A stretch of DNA of 64,000 nt from Luethyella okanaganae (lineage in GTDB: Bacteria; Actinomycetota; Actinomycetes; Actinomycetales; Microbacteriaceae): positions 1,240,001 through 1,304,000 of the forward strand of contig NZ_JBHSTP010000001.1 in assembly GCF_042660285.1 (NCBI RefSeq), in the 5' to 3' direction. Of the stretch, positions 20,267 to 28,070 are shown piece after piece. Each line of letters starts with the position of its first letter. Within the stretch, counting starts at the first letter, position 1. A program made the translations under genes and the position numbers. The notes under the pieces are model-generated. The model had not been told where the DNA came from. It saw only the letters and a program-made list of their open reading frames with translations, and did no database searches.

Positions 20267-20695
20267 CTATGAGTGCGCGACCTGTCGGAGCCGAACACTC
20301 ACTCCTGCCGAGACAAGCAGAAGAGCGACTTCGAATCCGGCGATGACGATCATCACCCAGCCCCACTGGTGCGGGTCCAGGGCCGCCGGGAACAGCGCCG
20401 CAAGCGGAACGACCACACCCGCCCCAATCACAACGGCCGAGAACTTCCGCCCCCATGCTGGAATGTGCCTGGCTGCTCGTGCCCGACGGTTCAACGCCGG
20501 CAGCGAGAACGCATCAACGATCACCACCACCATGAGCAGCGACGTCAGCCAGATCGGCACACCCTGCCCCTGAACCATCCAGATGCCCGCGGCCGCCGTC
20601 ACCGCCGTCAGCACGACAAGGGACAGCACCAACGGCCAGCCAAGTTCGGGCACGACAGGACGGGTGTCAACAACGTCCCTAGTGGATTCACGCAT
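20267..20695 (-). CDS. Hypothetical four-helix membrane protein
   Basis: Protein of 142 residues with four predicted membrane segments: GWPLVLSLVVLTAVTAAAGI, IWLTSLLMVVVIVDAFSL, FSAVVIGAGVVVPLAALF and WGWVMIVIAGFEVALLLV. ATG 20695 follows GGGAG by six bases. It lies 28 bases downstream of the secreted Cys-containing protein at 20724-21125, so the two may be one operon. By analogy with the other cassettes here it could be an immunity or transport partner; this is inference. Confidence 0.6.
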   Translation of the reverse strand: MRESTRDVVDTRPVVPELGWPLVLSLVVLTAVTAAAGIWMVQGQGVPIWLTSLLMVVVIVDAFSLPALNRRARAARHIPAWGRKFSAVVIGAGVVVPLAALFPAALDPHQWGWVMIVIAGFEVALLLVSAGVSVRLRQVAHS

Positions 20696-20723
20696 CACAG
20701 CTCCCTTCGAATAGCTGCCAGTC

Positions 20724-21125
20724 TCAGCAGGGCTCAATCACCATGTGAGCGGTCGGCTGGGGGACGTAAATGAACGCTCGCACGCCGACGCACTTCCCCT
20801 GGTTGAGTGCCTGCTGAGCCATGCTGCTAGCGTACGCAGCCGCGAAACCGCAGGAAAGCCCGCCGATAGGTCCGGCGAGAGATGCGCAGCCCGCAGTAAT
20901 GAGGACGCCGGCAATGCCACCCCATGTCGCAATTGTCTGCGTCTCCCCCTTGTTGTACATCAGGGTGCAGAAAACCCAATCGCACTGAAGCGACGGGTCA
21001 GCGACAACCGGATATGCCGCCCCGCGGTGGTCGACATGCTGCGTCAGCACGTTCCCATCGACGGTGTACGACGTCGGCAGCTCCCCACCGTTCGCATCCT
21101 TCGCCCACGCCGCACCCGATGAGGT
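20724..21125 (-). pseudogene. Secreted protein with hydrophobic Cys-rich tail, 5'-truncated
   Basis: The frame carries WAKDANGGELPTSYTVDG and AAYPVVADPSLQCDWVFC, a pro-region type that I recall from many uncharacterised secreted actinobacterial proteins, then a glycine/alanine-rich hydrophobic segment (TIATWGGIAGVLITAGCASL, GLSCGFAAAYASSMAQQAL) and a C-terminal part with further Cys. Six Cys are present from QCDW onward. No signal peptide: a TGA at 21126-21128 lies in frame just before the recognisable part. It may be a truncated gene; an internal GTG at 21050 could yield only the tail. Confidence 0.55.
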
Positions 21126-21293
21126 TCACCGGTTGACCGTCAGGTTACCGCTCACCCAATCACTGAGAGTATCCGCGACCACAACCAGCAGAGCGGCCCG
21201 ATCGGCACGAGTCCGGGCAGTACCAACCAGCTTGTTCAGCTCGGCGACGAGCGTGGCGTACTGAGGCGGCGTTTCAACGTCGGGATGCTGCAT
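21126..21293 (-). CDS. Small hypothetical protein
   Basis: Frame of 55 residues from ATG 21293 (MQHPDVETPPQYATLVAELN), soluble, helical. An in-frame extension to 21404 is possible. The stop is followed, in the same frame, by the pro-region of the secreted protein, so this may be an unrelated fragment joined to it. Not recognised. Confidence 0.3.
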   Translation of the reverse strand: MQHPDVETPPQYATLVAELNKLVGTARTRADRAALLVVVADTLSDWVSGNLTVNR

Positions 21294-21448
21294 GACGACA
21301 CCCCTGCGTGGCATCCCGCACGCGGACGCGTCGGCGAGCAGCTTCATGAAGTGGATCGCACCCGACCGCGTCCCACCCGTGTGCCTTCGCGCAGTCAAGC
21401 CCACTGCAACGTCATCGTTGCGCTCTTGAGGTGCCCGATCTCCGCAGG

Positions 21449-21679
21449 TCAGCGGGCGGCAAAGAACCAGGGCAGGTTACTGCCTTGCTGCAATTGGTAG
21501 GTGCAGTAGTGCGTGATCACGAAGCCCGACCTGGCCATCCGATCCATCGCCCCGAGGCAGGCTCCTTCGTTGGAGAAGAAGTAGTACTCCCCCGGGTCGT
21601 AGGCCTGAGCTGCCTGGGCGCCGCTGGCACCCACCAGAACCGTCAATGCGACAAACGCGAGTGCGAGCTTCCGCTTCAT
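21449..21679 (-). CDS. Small secreted protein
   Basis: Protein of 76 residues with a clear Sec signal peptide (KRKLALAFVALTVLVGASG, cleavage probably after AQA near residue 24). The mature part of about 50 residues has two Cys (GACLGAM and HYCTYQ) that could pair and several aromatic residues. The ATG is preceded by GGAGATGAGG. Not recognised; by size and setting a secreted effector or peptide is possible. Confidence 0.65.
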   Translation of the reverse strand: MKRKLALAFVALTVLVGASGAQAAQAYDPGEYYFFSNEGACLGAMDRMARSGFVITHYCTYQLQQGSNLPWFFAAR

Positions 21680-21799
21680 CGTTCCTCATCTCCTTTCGGG
21701 CTCGAGCCCCTCGTCGGGACTCACGTCCTATCGAACCTACTGGGTACGTGCTGAGCTGTCCACAGATGCATCCTCGACCACCCTTTGGGCCATAGCTCA

Positions 21800-22010
21800 G
21801 GCTGGCCGACAATTGGACACCGAGTTGTCCTGGGACGGCAAAACTCTGACCGCATCGATCTGTCTAGCGAAGACATCGCTTTTCCGGTGGTGACCGATCC
21901 CAACTGGGCGTATACGGCACAGAGTACGATCTGACGACCGGAAAGAGCGCTGCATGGAGCAAAGTCCAGGGGTGCTTCATCCGCTACGTCCCTCTACGGC
22001 GCGCCTAGAA
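21800..22010 (+). pseudogene. Remnant of a secreted 'VVTDP' family protein
   Basis: Three forward frames in turn give LSWDGKTLTASI, DLSSEDIAFPVVTDPNWAY and YDLTTGKSAAWSKVQGCF. Together they resemble the pro-region and start of the mature part of the same broad secreted family as the gene at 20724-21125 (PVVADP). At least two frameshifts and no start are visible. Another fragment with a hydrophobic run (LVLVMGVLVVVPIG) follows at about 22050-22200, also broken. Confidence 0.5.
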
Positions 22011-22197
22011 CCGCCGACAGGCGACATTCTTGAGCGAATGAGTCTGGACGCGTGACCATCAAGAAGACATTTCTCTTGTCCTTGTCATGGGCGTTCTCGT
22101 GGTCGTTCCTATCGGCAACCTACGAAGGTCTCCTCCACCTGTTGTGGAGGGGACCGGCGGCATGCGACCGCGGGTCGCTATTACGGATGGGTCTAGA

Positions 22198-22383
22198 TCA
22201 GCTCACGTCGCGTGAGCGTCGCCGCCCGAGAAAGCGCATGACGGTCCCCGATAGAGCGGCGGCGAGGACCGGAAGGTACCAGTGCGCTGTCGTGTACCCG
22301 AACCCGAACAGCAACCCGAATATCAGGTAGGTAAACGCCGCGGCGGCTACAGCGATCGCAGCGGTGCGGGCCCAGGGATTCAT
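22198..22383 (-). CDS. Small two-helix membrane protein
   Basis: Protein of 61 residues: MNPWARTAAIAVAAAAFTYL, then a second hydrophobic helix (WYLPVLAAALSGTVMRF) and a basic tail RRRSRD. Strong ribosome binding site GAAGGAGAA before ATG 22383. It lies 26 bases after the secreted gene 22410-22941 and is a distant relative of the 60-residue protein at 23168-23350, which also follows a copy of that secreted gene. Candidate immunity protein, by inference. Confidence 0.6.
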   Translation of the reverse strand: MNPWARTAAIAVAAAAFTYLIFGLLFGFGYTTAHWYLPVLAAALSGTVMRFLGRRRSRDVS

Positions 22384-22409
22384 GACGCATTCTCCTTCGT
22401 TGATCGCGC

Positions 22410-22941
22410 CTATGAGTTGAGTGCGCCGAACAGGATGCTCAGTGCGACACCCGCGAGGAGGTACAGCCCGTTGCACTGGAAGCTGTGCGCGGAACACCAT
22501 GCGTCCAGCGCGGCGCCGCTTCGGTTTGTCGGCTGTGACGCCTGGTAGGCGAGGATGTTCACGGACTTCTGCCTGACACCATTCTTGTAGTAGGTGATCG
22601 TACCGGCGCAAGCGTCAGCGCGGACCACGTTCCACGTCTCGGTGCCGTAGCCCCGCTCGCAGGTGCGAGTCCAAGGGTCTGCGCGAGGCAGTGACCGTGA
22701 GCCGTCGGCCACGTAGTCCATGGCGCCAGCGACCGCCCCGGGTGTCTCCGGGTCGACGACCCAGCCGGTCGACGAGTCTGCTTGAGGGGCTGTTCCGGGA
22801 TCTCTGCCGAAGCGGCGCTCACGGCCGCCGGTGACAGATCCGAGGTGCTGGCGTTTGCAGCAGCGGGTACCGCGACCGCTGCACCAGAGCGAGTCCCAGC
22901 AACATGGAGGACATGCGAACGCTGAACCCTGCAAGTTTCAT
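22410..22941 (-). pseudogene. Secreted protein with C-terminal Cys/hydrophobic tail, frameshifted
   Basis: Signal-peptide start MKLAGFSVRMSSMLLGLAL from ATG 22941, then the frame shifts to GAAVAVPAAANASTSDLSPA and again near 22790 to STGWVVDPETPGAVAGAMDY and on to the C-terminus. The shifts restore a plausible secreted protein of about 170 residues ending with LDAWCSAHSFQCNG and a hydrophobic helix (LYLLAGVALSILFGALNS). Either a decayed gene or two sequence errors. The C-terminal 50 residues match the plus-strand remnant at 22992-23171. Confidence 0.55.
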
Positions 22942-22991
22942 GACTAGCATCTTGTTGAGTTGTATCGTTTGGCGATTTCCAAACGAACTGT

Positions 22992-23171
22992 CCCCTATAC
23001 TGCCAGAACGGCAGTTTCAAGAGGTCGTTCAACGTGCTCGCTTGGCAGGCAGCGCAACCGGGTCGTCAGGGAGTTGATTTGGATAAGTGGTGCGGTGACT
23101 ATCCGTTCCAGTGCGCCGGCGTCTTCGCGAGCATCGCATTCACCATCCTGTGGAATCCGATTACATCGTGA
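22992..23171 (+). pseudogene. C-terminal copy of the Cys/hydrophobic-tail secreted protein
   Basis: Forward frame PLYCQNGSFKRSFNVLAWQ, then LDKWCGDYPFQCAG and a hydrophobic tail (VFASIAFTILWNPITS). It parallels the minus-strand protein (TYYKNGVRQKSVNILAYQ, LDAWCSAHSFQCNG) residue for residue in the key positions, including the two Cys spaced C-x7-C. The 5' half including the signal peptide is missing. Its stop overlaps the start of the next small membrane gene by GTGA. Confidence 0.55.
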
Positions 23172-23350
23172 GGTACGCACTCGCCGCCGCCGTCGCCGGA
23201 GCGCTCTCCGCCTTTCTTCTCTGTGGCCTGGTCGTCAGTTTCACCTTCGCCGTCCAGATCTGGTACGTGTTCGTTATCGGTAGCGGTGTCGCTGCGCTAA
23301 TCCAGTGGTGGCTTCGGTCACGGAGGAGTTCTGCGCACCAACAGCCATAA
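23168..23350 (+). CDS. Small two-helix membrane protein
   Basis: Protein of 60 residues from GTG 23168: RYALAAAVAGALSAFLLCGL, a second helix (IWYVFVIGSGVAALIQWWL) and a basic end RSRRSS. Same plan as the 61-residue protein at 22198-22383. Translationally coupled (GTGA) to the truncated secreted-protein copy just upstream. The repeated pairing of tail protein and small membrane protein is the best hint at function. Confidence 0.55.
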   Translation: MRYALAAAVAGALSAFLLCGLVVSFTFAVQIWYVFVIGSGVAALIQWWLRSRRSSAHQQP

Positions 23351-23410
23351 CGGTCCTCCACCCCGGACAGCGCACAGGCTGTGTTGGCGATGTCCCCACA
23401 GCTCTGCCGG

Positions 23411-24613
23411 TCAGCCCCTTGCGGGGAGGGGATCACTTGGCGGAGTCCACTTCTGGCTGGAGTCGTTCACATCGCACGCGCTCACTGTCAATGCGGAGTA
23501 CCAACCCGCCTGGGTCGTGAGACACAGGCCGTTAGAGACATAGTGCTGAGTGCTCGCGCTGTAGGTCCATTGTTGCGATGAATCTGCGCGACAACCTGTC
23601 ATGGCAACGGCACCACCGGGAGTCGTCATAGTCAAGCACTGGTCGCTCTCGGGCAGGCGAAGCGTGCTGTCCCAAGCGTAGACCCATGCTTGGTGCTTGG
23701 TTTCCCGCGGTTTCCTCAAGGTAACAGGGGATCCGGAGAGACTTCCTTGCATGACGTTTCCGCTGGAGTCGAACACCTGCCCCCGCACGGTGTTTCCCAC
23801 TGCGTCGTCATGGCGCGATCCATTGAGGACCGGGGTGACAGTGGTCGATGCTGGACACCCGGGGGTCGCCGTGGTCGAGATCTCGGCGATTTCGGGGACC
23901 TTGCCGCTCGAGGCGAGAGGCAGGCTGAACGTCGCGCTCGAGTACGGTTGATCAAAACACGATGAGTTCGGGTTGCTCCACTCGAAGTATTCGGTGAAGT
24001 CGGTCATCCCGTCACGCAAAATCGCGTCAGCCCCTGCGCGGATTCTTCCCAGATCGAAGGATTCGCTGGTGTCCTCGTCGGTCACAGTGACGCTGAACCA
24101 GCGGTCACCCTCATGCTTCACGTCGGAACGATAGGTATGACCCGCGACCCAATCAACCGCCATCCGGCAACTCATCCCCTTCCCCTCTCCGTCGAACGGA
24201 ACGCAGTAGCTTCCCGGTGAGCCGGCCTTGGCCTCGTCCTTGGTCGCATTCCAGACCGAGAAGAGGAACAAACGCTCGTTGCCAGCACCGGTGACCTGCA
24301 TTCCGGTATAGGCATCGCCCTGATTTCCGCGGGGGCCCTTGTCGGCGAAACTGAAGAAATGGGACCAGTAGACCCTCGCTGTCGGCCCAGGGTCGGTGTC
24401 GACCTTAGTTGTGAATGACACTGAGCTGAACGGAGTAGACGATGGCGGGAACGTGTAGTGCGTTTGCGATTGCGGCGTTCTGAAGACATGTTCTATGTCT
24501 GCCGCAGCGCTGCTGCTTGTTGCACTAACGCCGGTCACAAGCCCGGCTCCTACAAGCAAGACCGCGACAGAGCTTGCGCCGACCGTCCGGGGGGATCGAA
24601 TTCTCGGGTTCAT
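23411..24613 (-). CDS. Secreted DUF3472-like protein with ricin-type lectin domain
   Basis: Protein of 400 residues. An N-terminal signal peptide (ending ATSSSAAA, about residue 38) leads to a DUF3472-like domain (about 60-240) with RLFLFSVWNATKDEA and a WVAGHTYRSDV segment. A ricin B-type lectin repeat (about 310-395) carries QWTYSASTQHYVSNGLCL and SQKW, the QxW-like motifs. Probably an extracellular carbohydrate-binding protein. A second, decayed copy lies upstream at 25067-25707 with near-identical promoter sequence. Confidence 0.75.
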   Translation of the reverse strand: MNPRIRSPRTVGASSVAVLLVGAGLVTGVSATSSSAAADIEHVFRTPQSQTHYTFPPSSTPFSSVSFTTKVDTDPGPTARVYWSHFFSFADKGPRGNQGDAYTGMQVTGAGNERLFLFSVWNATKDEAKAGSPGSYCVPFDGEGKGMSCRMAVDWVAGHTYRSDVKHEGDRWFSVTVTDEDTSESFDLGRIRAGADAILRDGMTDFTEYFEWSNPNSSCFDQPYSSATFSLPLASSGKVPEIAEISTTATPGCPASTTVTPVLNGSRHDDAVGNTVRGQVFDSSGNVMQGSLSGSPVTLRKPRETKHQAWVYAWDSTLRLPESDQCLTMTTPGGAVAMTGCRADSSQQWTYSASTQHYVSNGLCLTTQAGWYSALTVSACDVNDSSQKWTPPSDPLPARG

Positions 24614-24757
24614 GATTCGAACGTACTGATCAAGAACCCAAGCCTCAATACAACCTGTGGCTCAACATCTTGCGCCGAATTGAGGACCAAAAGGGGCCTG
24701 AGTGGCGTCGACTTTCGCGAGGAAGCTCGACCATCACCAACGTCGGGTCGCCGGCTC
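24614..24757. repeat. Duplicated upstream region, copy A
   Basis: Sequence upstream of the intact lectin gene that is almost identical to 25708-25859 upstream of the decayed copy, beginning TTCGAACGTACTGATCAAGA and ending at CGGGTCGCCGGCTC with small indels. It must contain the lectin-gene promoter. Duplicated together with the gene in direct orientation. Confidence 0.8.
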
Positions 24758-24840
24758 ATCGATGAAAATGAGTGCACAAGACCACGGATGCAGAGCTGGG
24801 CGTGGAGCCTGGCTGCTCAGGCGGCGTCAAGGAGGACTCG

Positions 24841-24909
24841 ATGAACATCACCGACACCAAGTACTATGACGACTCCCAGTGGGTCGACTGGCCGGAATGT
24901 TCCGCATGA
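24841..24909 (+). CDS. Tiny ORF, 22 residues, with strong RBS
   Basis: MNITDTKYYDDSQWVDWPEC is most of this 22-residue acidic, Trp-containing peptide. AAGGAGGA lies five bases before ATG, the best ribosome binding site in the neighbourhood. Its stop overlaps the start of the next tiny frame as ATGA. Alternatively both are one small gene split by a single-base change near 24897. Confidence 0.35.
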   Translation: MNITDTKYYDDSQWVDWPECSA

Positions 24910-25013
24910 GACGCGCCCCGGCCGACGAGTTCGAGAGGTCCGAGGTCGGCAAGATCCTGCACACCTTCGTCCCCGCAACACGACCTGCTCGCATCGGCTG
25001 CGAACGCGACTGA
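24906..25013 (+). CDS. Tiny ORF, 35 residues, coupled to the previous
   Basis: MRRAPADEFERSEVGKIL opens a 35-residue basic peptide ending RIGCERD. It starts inside the stop of the 22-residue frame (ATGA). It lies between the two lectin copies and has no recognised relatives. If the frames are joined near 24897, a single protein of about 60 residues results. Confidence 0.3.
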   Translation: MRRAPADEFERSEVGKILHTFVPATRPARIGCERD

Positions 25014-25186
25014 CCGGCACCACTGTCGCAGTGCCGGTCAGTCGTCAGCCCTTTATGGGGAGGAGATCACTTGGGCAGAGACCACTTCTGGAGAGGGTCG
25101 TTCGCATCGCACGCTCTCACCATCAATGGGGACACCTGCCCCCGCTTGGCGTTTCGCGCTGCGATATCGTGGTTCAATACTCGGAA

Positions 25187-25258
25187 TCCACCAGATTGAC
25201 AATGGTTGAATCCACCAGACTGACAATGGTCGAATCTAGCAGACTGACAACGGTCGAA
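25187..25258. repeat. 24-bp tandem repeat, three copies
   Basis: Units at 25187-25210, 25211-25234 and 25235-25258 differ by only a few bases. They encode the 8-residue unit DSTIVSLV on the minus strand. The intact lectin copy has a single equivalent, so the repeat expanded after duplication. Confidence 0.85.
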
Positions 25259-25395
25259 TCTGGACACCCGAAGGTTTTCGTGGCCGAGATCTCGGCGGGT
25301 ACGGAAGCGCCTCCGTCCGACGAGCCGAGAGGCCGGTTGAACGTCACGCTCGACTGCGGATGACTATCACACGTTCCCTCGAGGTAGGTAGTGAC

Positions 25396-25491
25396 NNNNN
25401 NNNNNNNNNNNNNNNNNNNNNNNNNNNNNNNNNNNNNNNNNNNNNNNNNNNNNNNNNNNNNNNNNNNNNNNNNNNNNNNNNNNNNNNNNNN
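25396..25491. other. Assembly gap (96 N)
   Basis: Unresolved bases inside the decayed lectin copy. Sequence on both sides matches the intact copy about 1.1 kb away, so the gap may stem from repeat-driven assembly failure, and its true length is unknown. Confidence 0.95.
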
Positions 25492-25707
25492 TGACACTGA
25501 GCTGAACGGAGTAGTCGATGGCGGGAACGTGTAGGGCGTTAGCAACTCCGGCGTATTGACATGTTCTACTTCTAATGTTGTGTTTTCTATTGTCTTCGCT
25601 GCGCTGCTGCTTGTTGCACTAACGCCGGTCACAAGCCCGGCTCCTACAAGCAAGGCCGCGACAGAGCTTGCACCGACCGTCCGGAGGGATCGAATTCTTG
25701 AGTTCAT

Positions 25708-25859
25708 AATTCGAACGTACTGATCAAGAACCCAAGCCTCAATACAACCTGTGGCTCAACATCTTGCGCCGAATTGAGGACCAAAAGGGGCCTGAGAGTG
25801 GCATCGACTCTCGCGAGAAAGCCCGACCATCACCAACACCAACGCCGGGTCGCCGGCTC
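25708..25859. repeat. Duplicated upstream region, copy B
   Basis: Second copy of the region at 24614-24757, in direct orientation, upstream of the decayed lectin gene. The remaining bases to 26047 hold no supported gene and should include the promoter of the ABC transporter. Confidence 0.8.
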
Positions 25860-26047
25860 CGACACCACCGATCATAGCCGGGCTTCGCCCTGTGCGTGAG
25901 CCAGCAGAAAGGGCAGGCAAAAGCGCGATGCGCTCGGCTCGGGCGGCGATTCGTCGGTGCATCGCAACGGAGCATATGCCGCAGTCCGACGAATACGGCA
26001 AGCATCGACATAGTGCGTTCTCGCCGCATCGACGATACTGGCTGTTG

Positions 26048-26836
26048 ATGAATGAATCGAACGAACCAGCAGCACCGCCGGCGTTGCGCGTCGACGATCT
26101 ATTCGTCATCTATGGTCAACGGACCGCGGTCGATGGCATCAGTTTTCAGATCGATCGGGGAGAGATCTTCGGCTTGCTCGGCCCCAACGGCGCGGGAAAG
26201 ACGAGTACGCTCAATGCCATCGAGGGGTTGGTGAAGCCCAAGTCCGGGCGTTTGCTCGTGGATGGTGTCGATGCTCGACAACGTCCGCTCGAGGCAAAAG
26301 CCCGCCTCGGAGTGCAATTGCAATCGTCCAGCTTCCAGGCAGAGCTGAGCATCGGGCAGATCGCAAGGCTCTATGGCGGGTTGTACGGAGTGCGTTTGTC
26401 TCACGAAGAAATCGGCGCGAGCATGCGAACGATCGGACTCGACCAAGAAGTGGGCAAACGATTCAAACAGCTTTCCGGTGGCCAGCAGAAAAGGCTGGCG
26501 CTGTACATCGCGACGATTCATGACCCTCTCCTTGTGCTGCTGGACGAGCCGACCGCCGGCCTGGATCCTCAGTCGAGGCGCGGACTGTGGCGACGCATCG
26601 AGCAGCTGCGGGGCGAGGGTGGCAGCATCCTGCTCACCACCCACTCGATGGAAGAGGCGCAGGCGGTTTGCGACCGGGTGGCGATCATCGATCATGGAGC
26701 TCTACTCACTCTCGGCACCCCGTCGGATCTCATCGCGAAACACAAGGACGATCCTCGCGTTCTGGAGGTGGCACACGGTTCGGTGACGCTCGAAGACGTG
26801 TTCATCGGCCTGACGGGAAGTGAGATCCGTGCCTGA
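26048..26836 (+). CDS. ABC transporter ATP-binding protein
   Basis: ATPase of 262 residues: Walker A GPNGAGKT (about 45-52), Q-loop region QLQSSSFQ, signature LSGGQQKR, Walker B LLDEPTAGLDP and switch His in TTHSMEEA. It belongs to the exporter group (DrrA/CcmA-like) that works with an ABC-2 permease, encoded next with an eight-base overlap. ATG 26048 chosen because homology begins soon after; an upstream extension is unlikely. Substrate unknown (drug, lipid or peptide are possible). Confidence 0.9.
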   Translation: MNESNEPAAPPALRVDDLFVIYGQRTAVDGISFQIDRGEIFGLLGPNGAGKTSTLNAIEGLVKPKSGRLLVDGVDARQRPLEAKARLGVQLQSSSFQAELSIGQIARLYGGLYGVRLSHEEIGASMRTIGLDQEVGKRFKQLSGGQQKRLALYIATIHDPLLVLLDEPTAGLDPQSRRGLWRRIEQLRGEGGSILLTTHSMEEAQAVCDRVAIIDHGALLTLGTPSDLIAKHKDDPRVLEVAHGSVTLEDVFIGLTGSEIRA

Positions 26837-27596
26837 ATTGATCATCGCCCGTCCCCCGATAGGTTTGGCTATGCGTTCGCTGCTTCGCGCCGACGCCATC
26901 GTTCTTCTCCGAAGCAGGGTCTCGGCGTTTTTGAGCATTCTTTTGCCGATCGTGATCCTGGTTGCCACCACACTGGGAAAAGCTGAAACGCGGTTCGGTG
27001 GGCCAGGAGCTCTCATCGGCTTGGCCCTTACCCTCGGCTTGATCACATCCTGCCTTCTGGGCTACAGCCTGACCCTCGCGCACGACCGTGAGGTCGGTGT
27101 ACTGCAAAGACTCCGTGTGAGCCCGGCGCCAACCTGGACGATCATGACCAGTCGCCTCTGTGTTCAGGTCGCCGCCAATCTGATCGCCTCCATCGTCGTG
27201 GTCATCGTCGGCGCCATCCTGCACGGCCTGACGCTGGGCACCTGGCAGTACGCCTTGGTGCTCGCCATCGCCATCCTCGGTGCCGCCGTGTTCCTGGCAA
27301 TCGGACAGGCTCTCGTCGGGTTGGTGCAATCCACCAGCGCCATCAACGCCATCGGCCGGATCCTCTTCATCATCCTGGTGCTTCTCGGCCTCCTCGGCGA
27401 AACCGGGATCCTCGGCGACACCGTGAAATCGATCGCAGGGCGGTCGCCCGTCGGAGCCCTCATGTCCTTGTTCTCCGACGTGCTGAACCAGACGGCGTGG
27501 AGCGATCAAGACACCTATTCGCTCCTAGCCTGCGTCGGATACGTCATCGTGTTCGCCTTCGTCGGCATTCGCTGGTTCCGCTGGGACGCCCGATAA
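26829..27596 (+). CDS. ABC-2 type transporter permease
   Basis: Protein of 255 residues with six membrane segments of the ABC-2 type (first near residue 33, last IVFAFVGIRWFRW at the end). GTG 26829 overlaps the ATPase stop by eight bases, indicating a two-gene operon. LQRLRVSPAPTWTIM is the usual loop motif after the second helix. Forms an exporter with the preceding ATPase. Confidence 0.88.
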   Translation: MPELIIARPPIGLAMRSLLRADAIVLLRSRVSAFLSILLPIVILVATTLGKAETRFGGPGALIGLALTLGLITSCLLGYSLTLAHDREVGVLQRLRVSPAPTWTIMTSRLCVQVAANLIASIVVVIVGAILHGLTLGTWQYALVLAIAILGAAVFLAIGQALVGLVQSTSAINAIGRILFIILVLLGLLGETGILGDTVKSIAGRSPVGALMSLFSDVLNQTAWSDQDTYSLLACVGYVIVFAFVGIRWFRWDAR

Positions 27597-27675
27597 CAGA
27601 ACGACCGTGGTCAGTCCCGCCGACCGCGCCACCCCCGCCGTGGCGGCAGACTTGCGATCGATGGTTCTTAATGTA

Positions 27676-27701
27676 AGTATCTGCGTATGAATGCAGATAC
27701 T
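27676..27701. promoter_or_regulatory. ArsR-type operator palindrome
   Basis: AGTATCTGC and GCAGATACT form perfect 9-base arms around an 8-base spacer, overlapping the start codon of the ArsR-family gene at 27687. Location and symmetry fit an autorepressor site of the ArsR/SmtB family that controls the regulator and its exporter. Confidence 0.65.
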
Positions 27702-28070
27702 AGATGCGGCCTCTCCCCCGATAGCCATTACGTCGAACTGGCCGTCGAGGTGTTCTCGATGCTCGCCGACGCGACCCGCATCCGCATCATCCTCGCGCTC
27801 CGCGACGGGGAACTGGCCGTGAACCGCCTCGCCGAGGTCGTCGACAAGTCGCCGGCTGCCGTCTCCCAACACCTCGCGAAGCTGCGTCTGGCCCGGATCG
27901 TCGCCACGAGGCAGGAAGGCACCCATGTGTTCTACCGACTCACGAACGAACACGCACGTCAATTGGTCGCAGACGCGATTTTCCAGGCCGAGCACACGCT
28001 CGGCGACTCCCCCGCGCATCACCAGTCCGCGCACATCATGAGGTCTGTCGCGAGCGGCGCCCGTGATTGA
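27687..28070 (+). CDS. ArsR/SmtB-family metalloregulator
   Basis: Winged-helix repressor of 127 residues: ELAVEVFSMLADATRIRIIL is the family signature start and SPAAVSQHLAKLRLARIVATR the recognition helix. A C-terminal His cluster (HTLGDSPAHHQSAH) suggests a metal site of the NmtR/KmtR type, probably sensing nickel or cobalt. It overlaps the MFS gene by eight bases. The palindrome at its start implies autoregulation. Confidence 0.88.
   Translation: MNADTRCGLSPDSHYVELAVEVFSMLADATRIRIILALRDGELAVNRLAEVVDKSPAAVSQHLAKLRLARIVATRQEGTHVFYRLTNEHARQLVADAIFQAEHTLGDSPAHHQSAHIMRSVASGARD

Larger units (their letters stand above)
25067..25707 (-). pseudogene. Decayed second copy of the DUF3472/ricin-lectin gene
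   Basis: The start MNSRIRSLRTVGASSVA is near-identical to the intact copy (MNPRIRSPRTVGASSVA). A run of 96 N (25396-25491) replaces part of the middle. Downstream GCPDSTVV is followed by a 24-base tandem repeat and a stop (DSEY), and the far C-terminal end (ACDANDPLQKWSLPK) lies in another frame. Compared with copy A about 300 bases of the lectin part are missing. Confidence 0.8.

Noticed and set aside
25187..25258. CRISPR-like repeats
   Set aside because: The 24-base units are directly adjacent with no spacers and lie in a coding frame.
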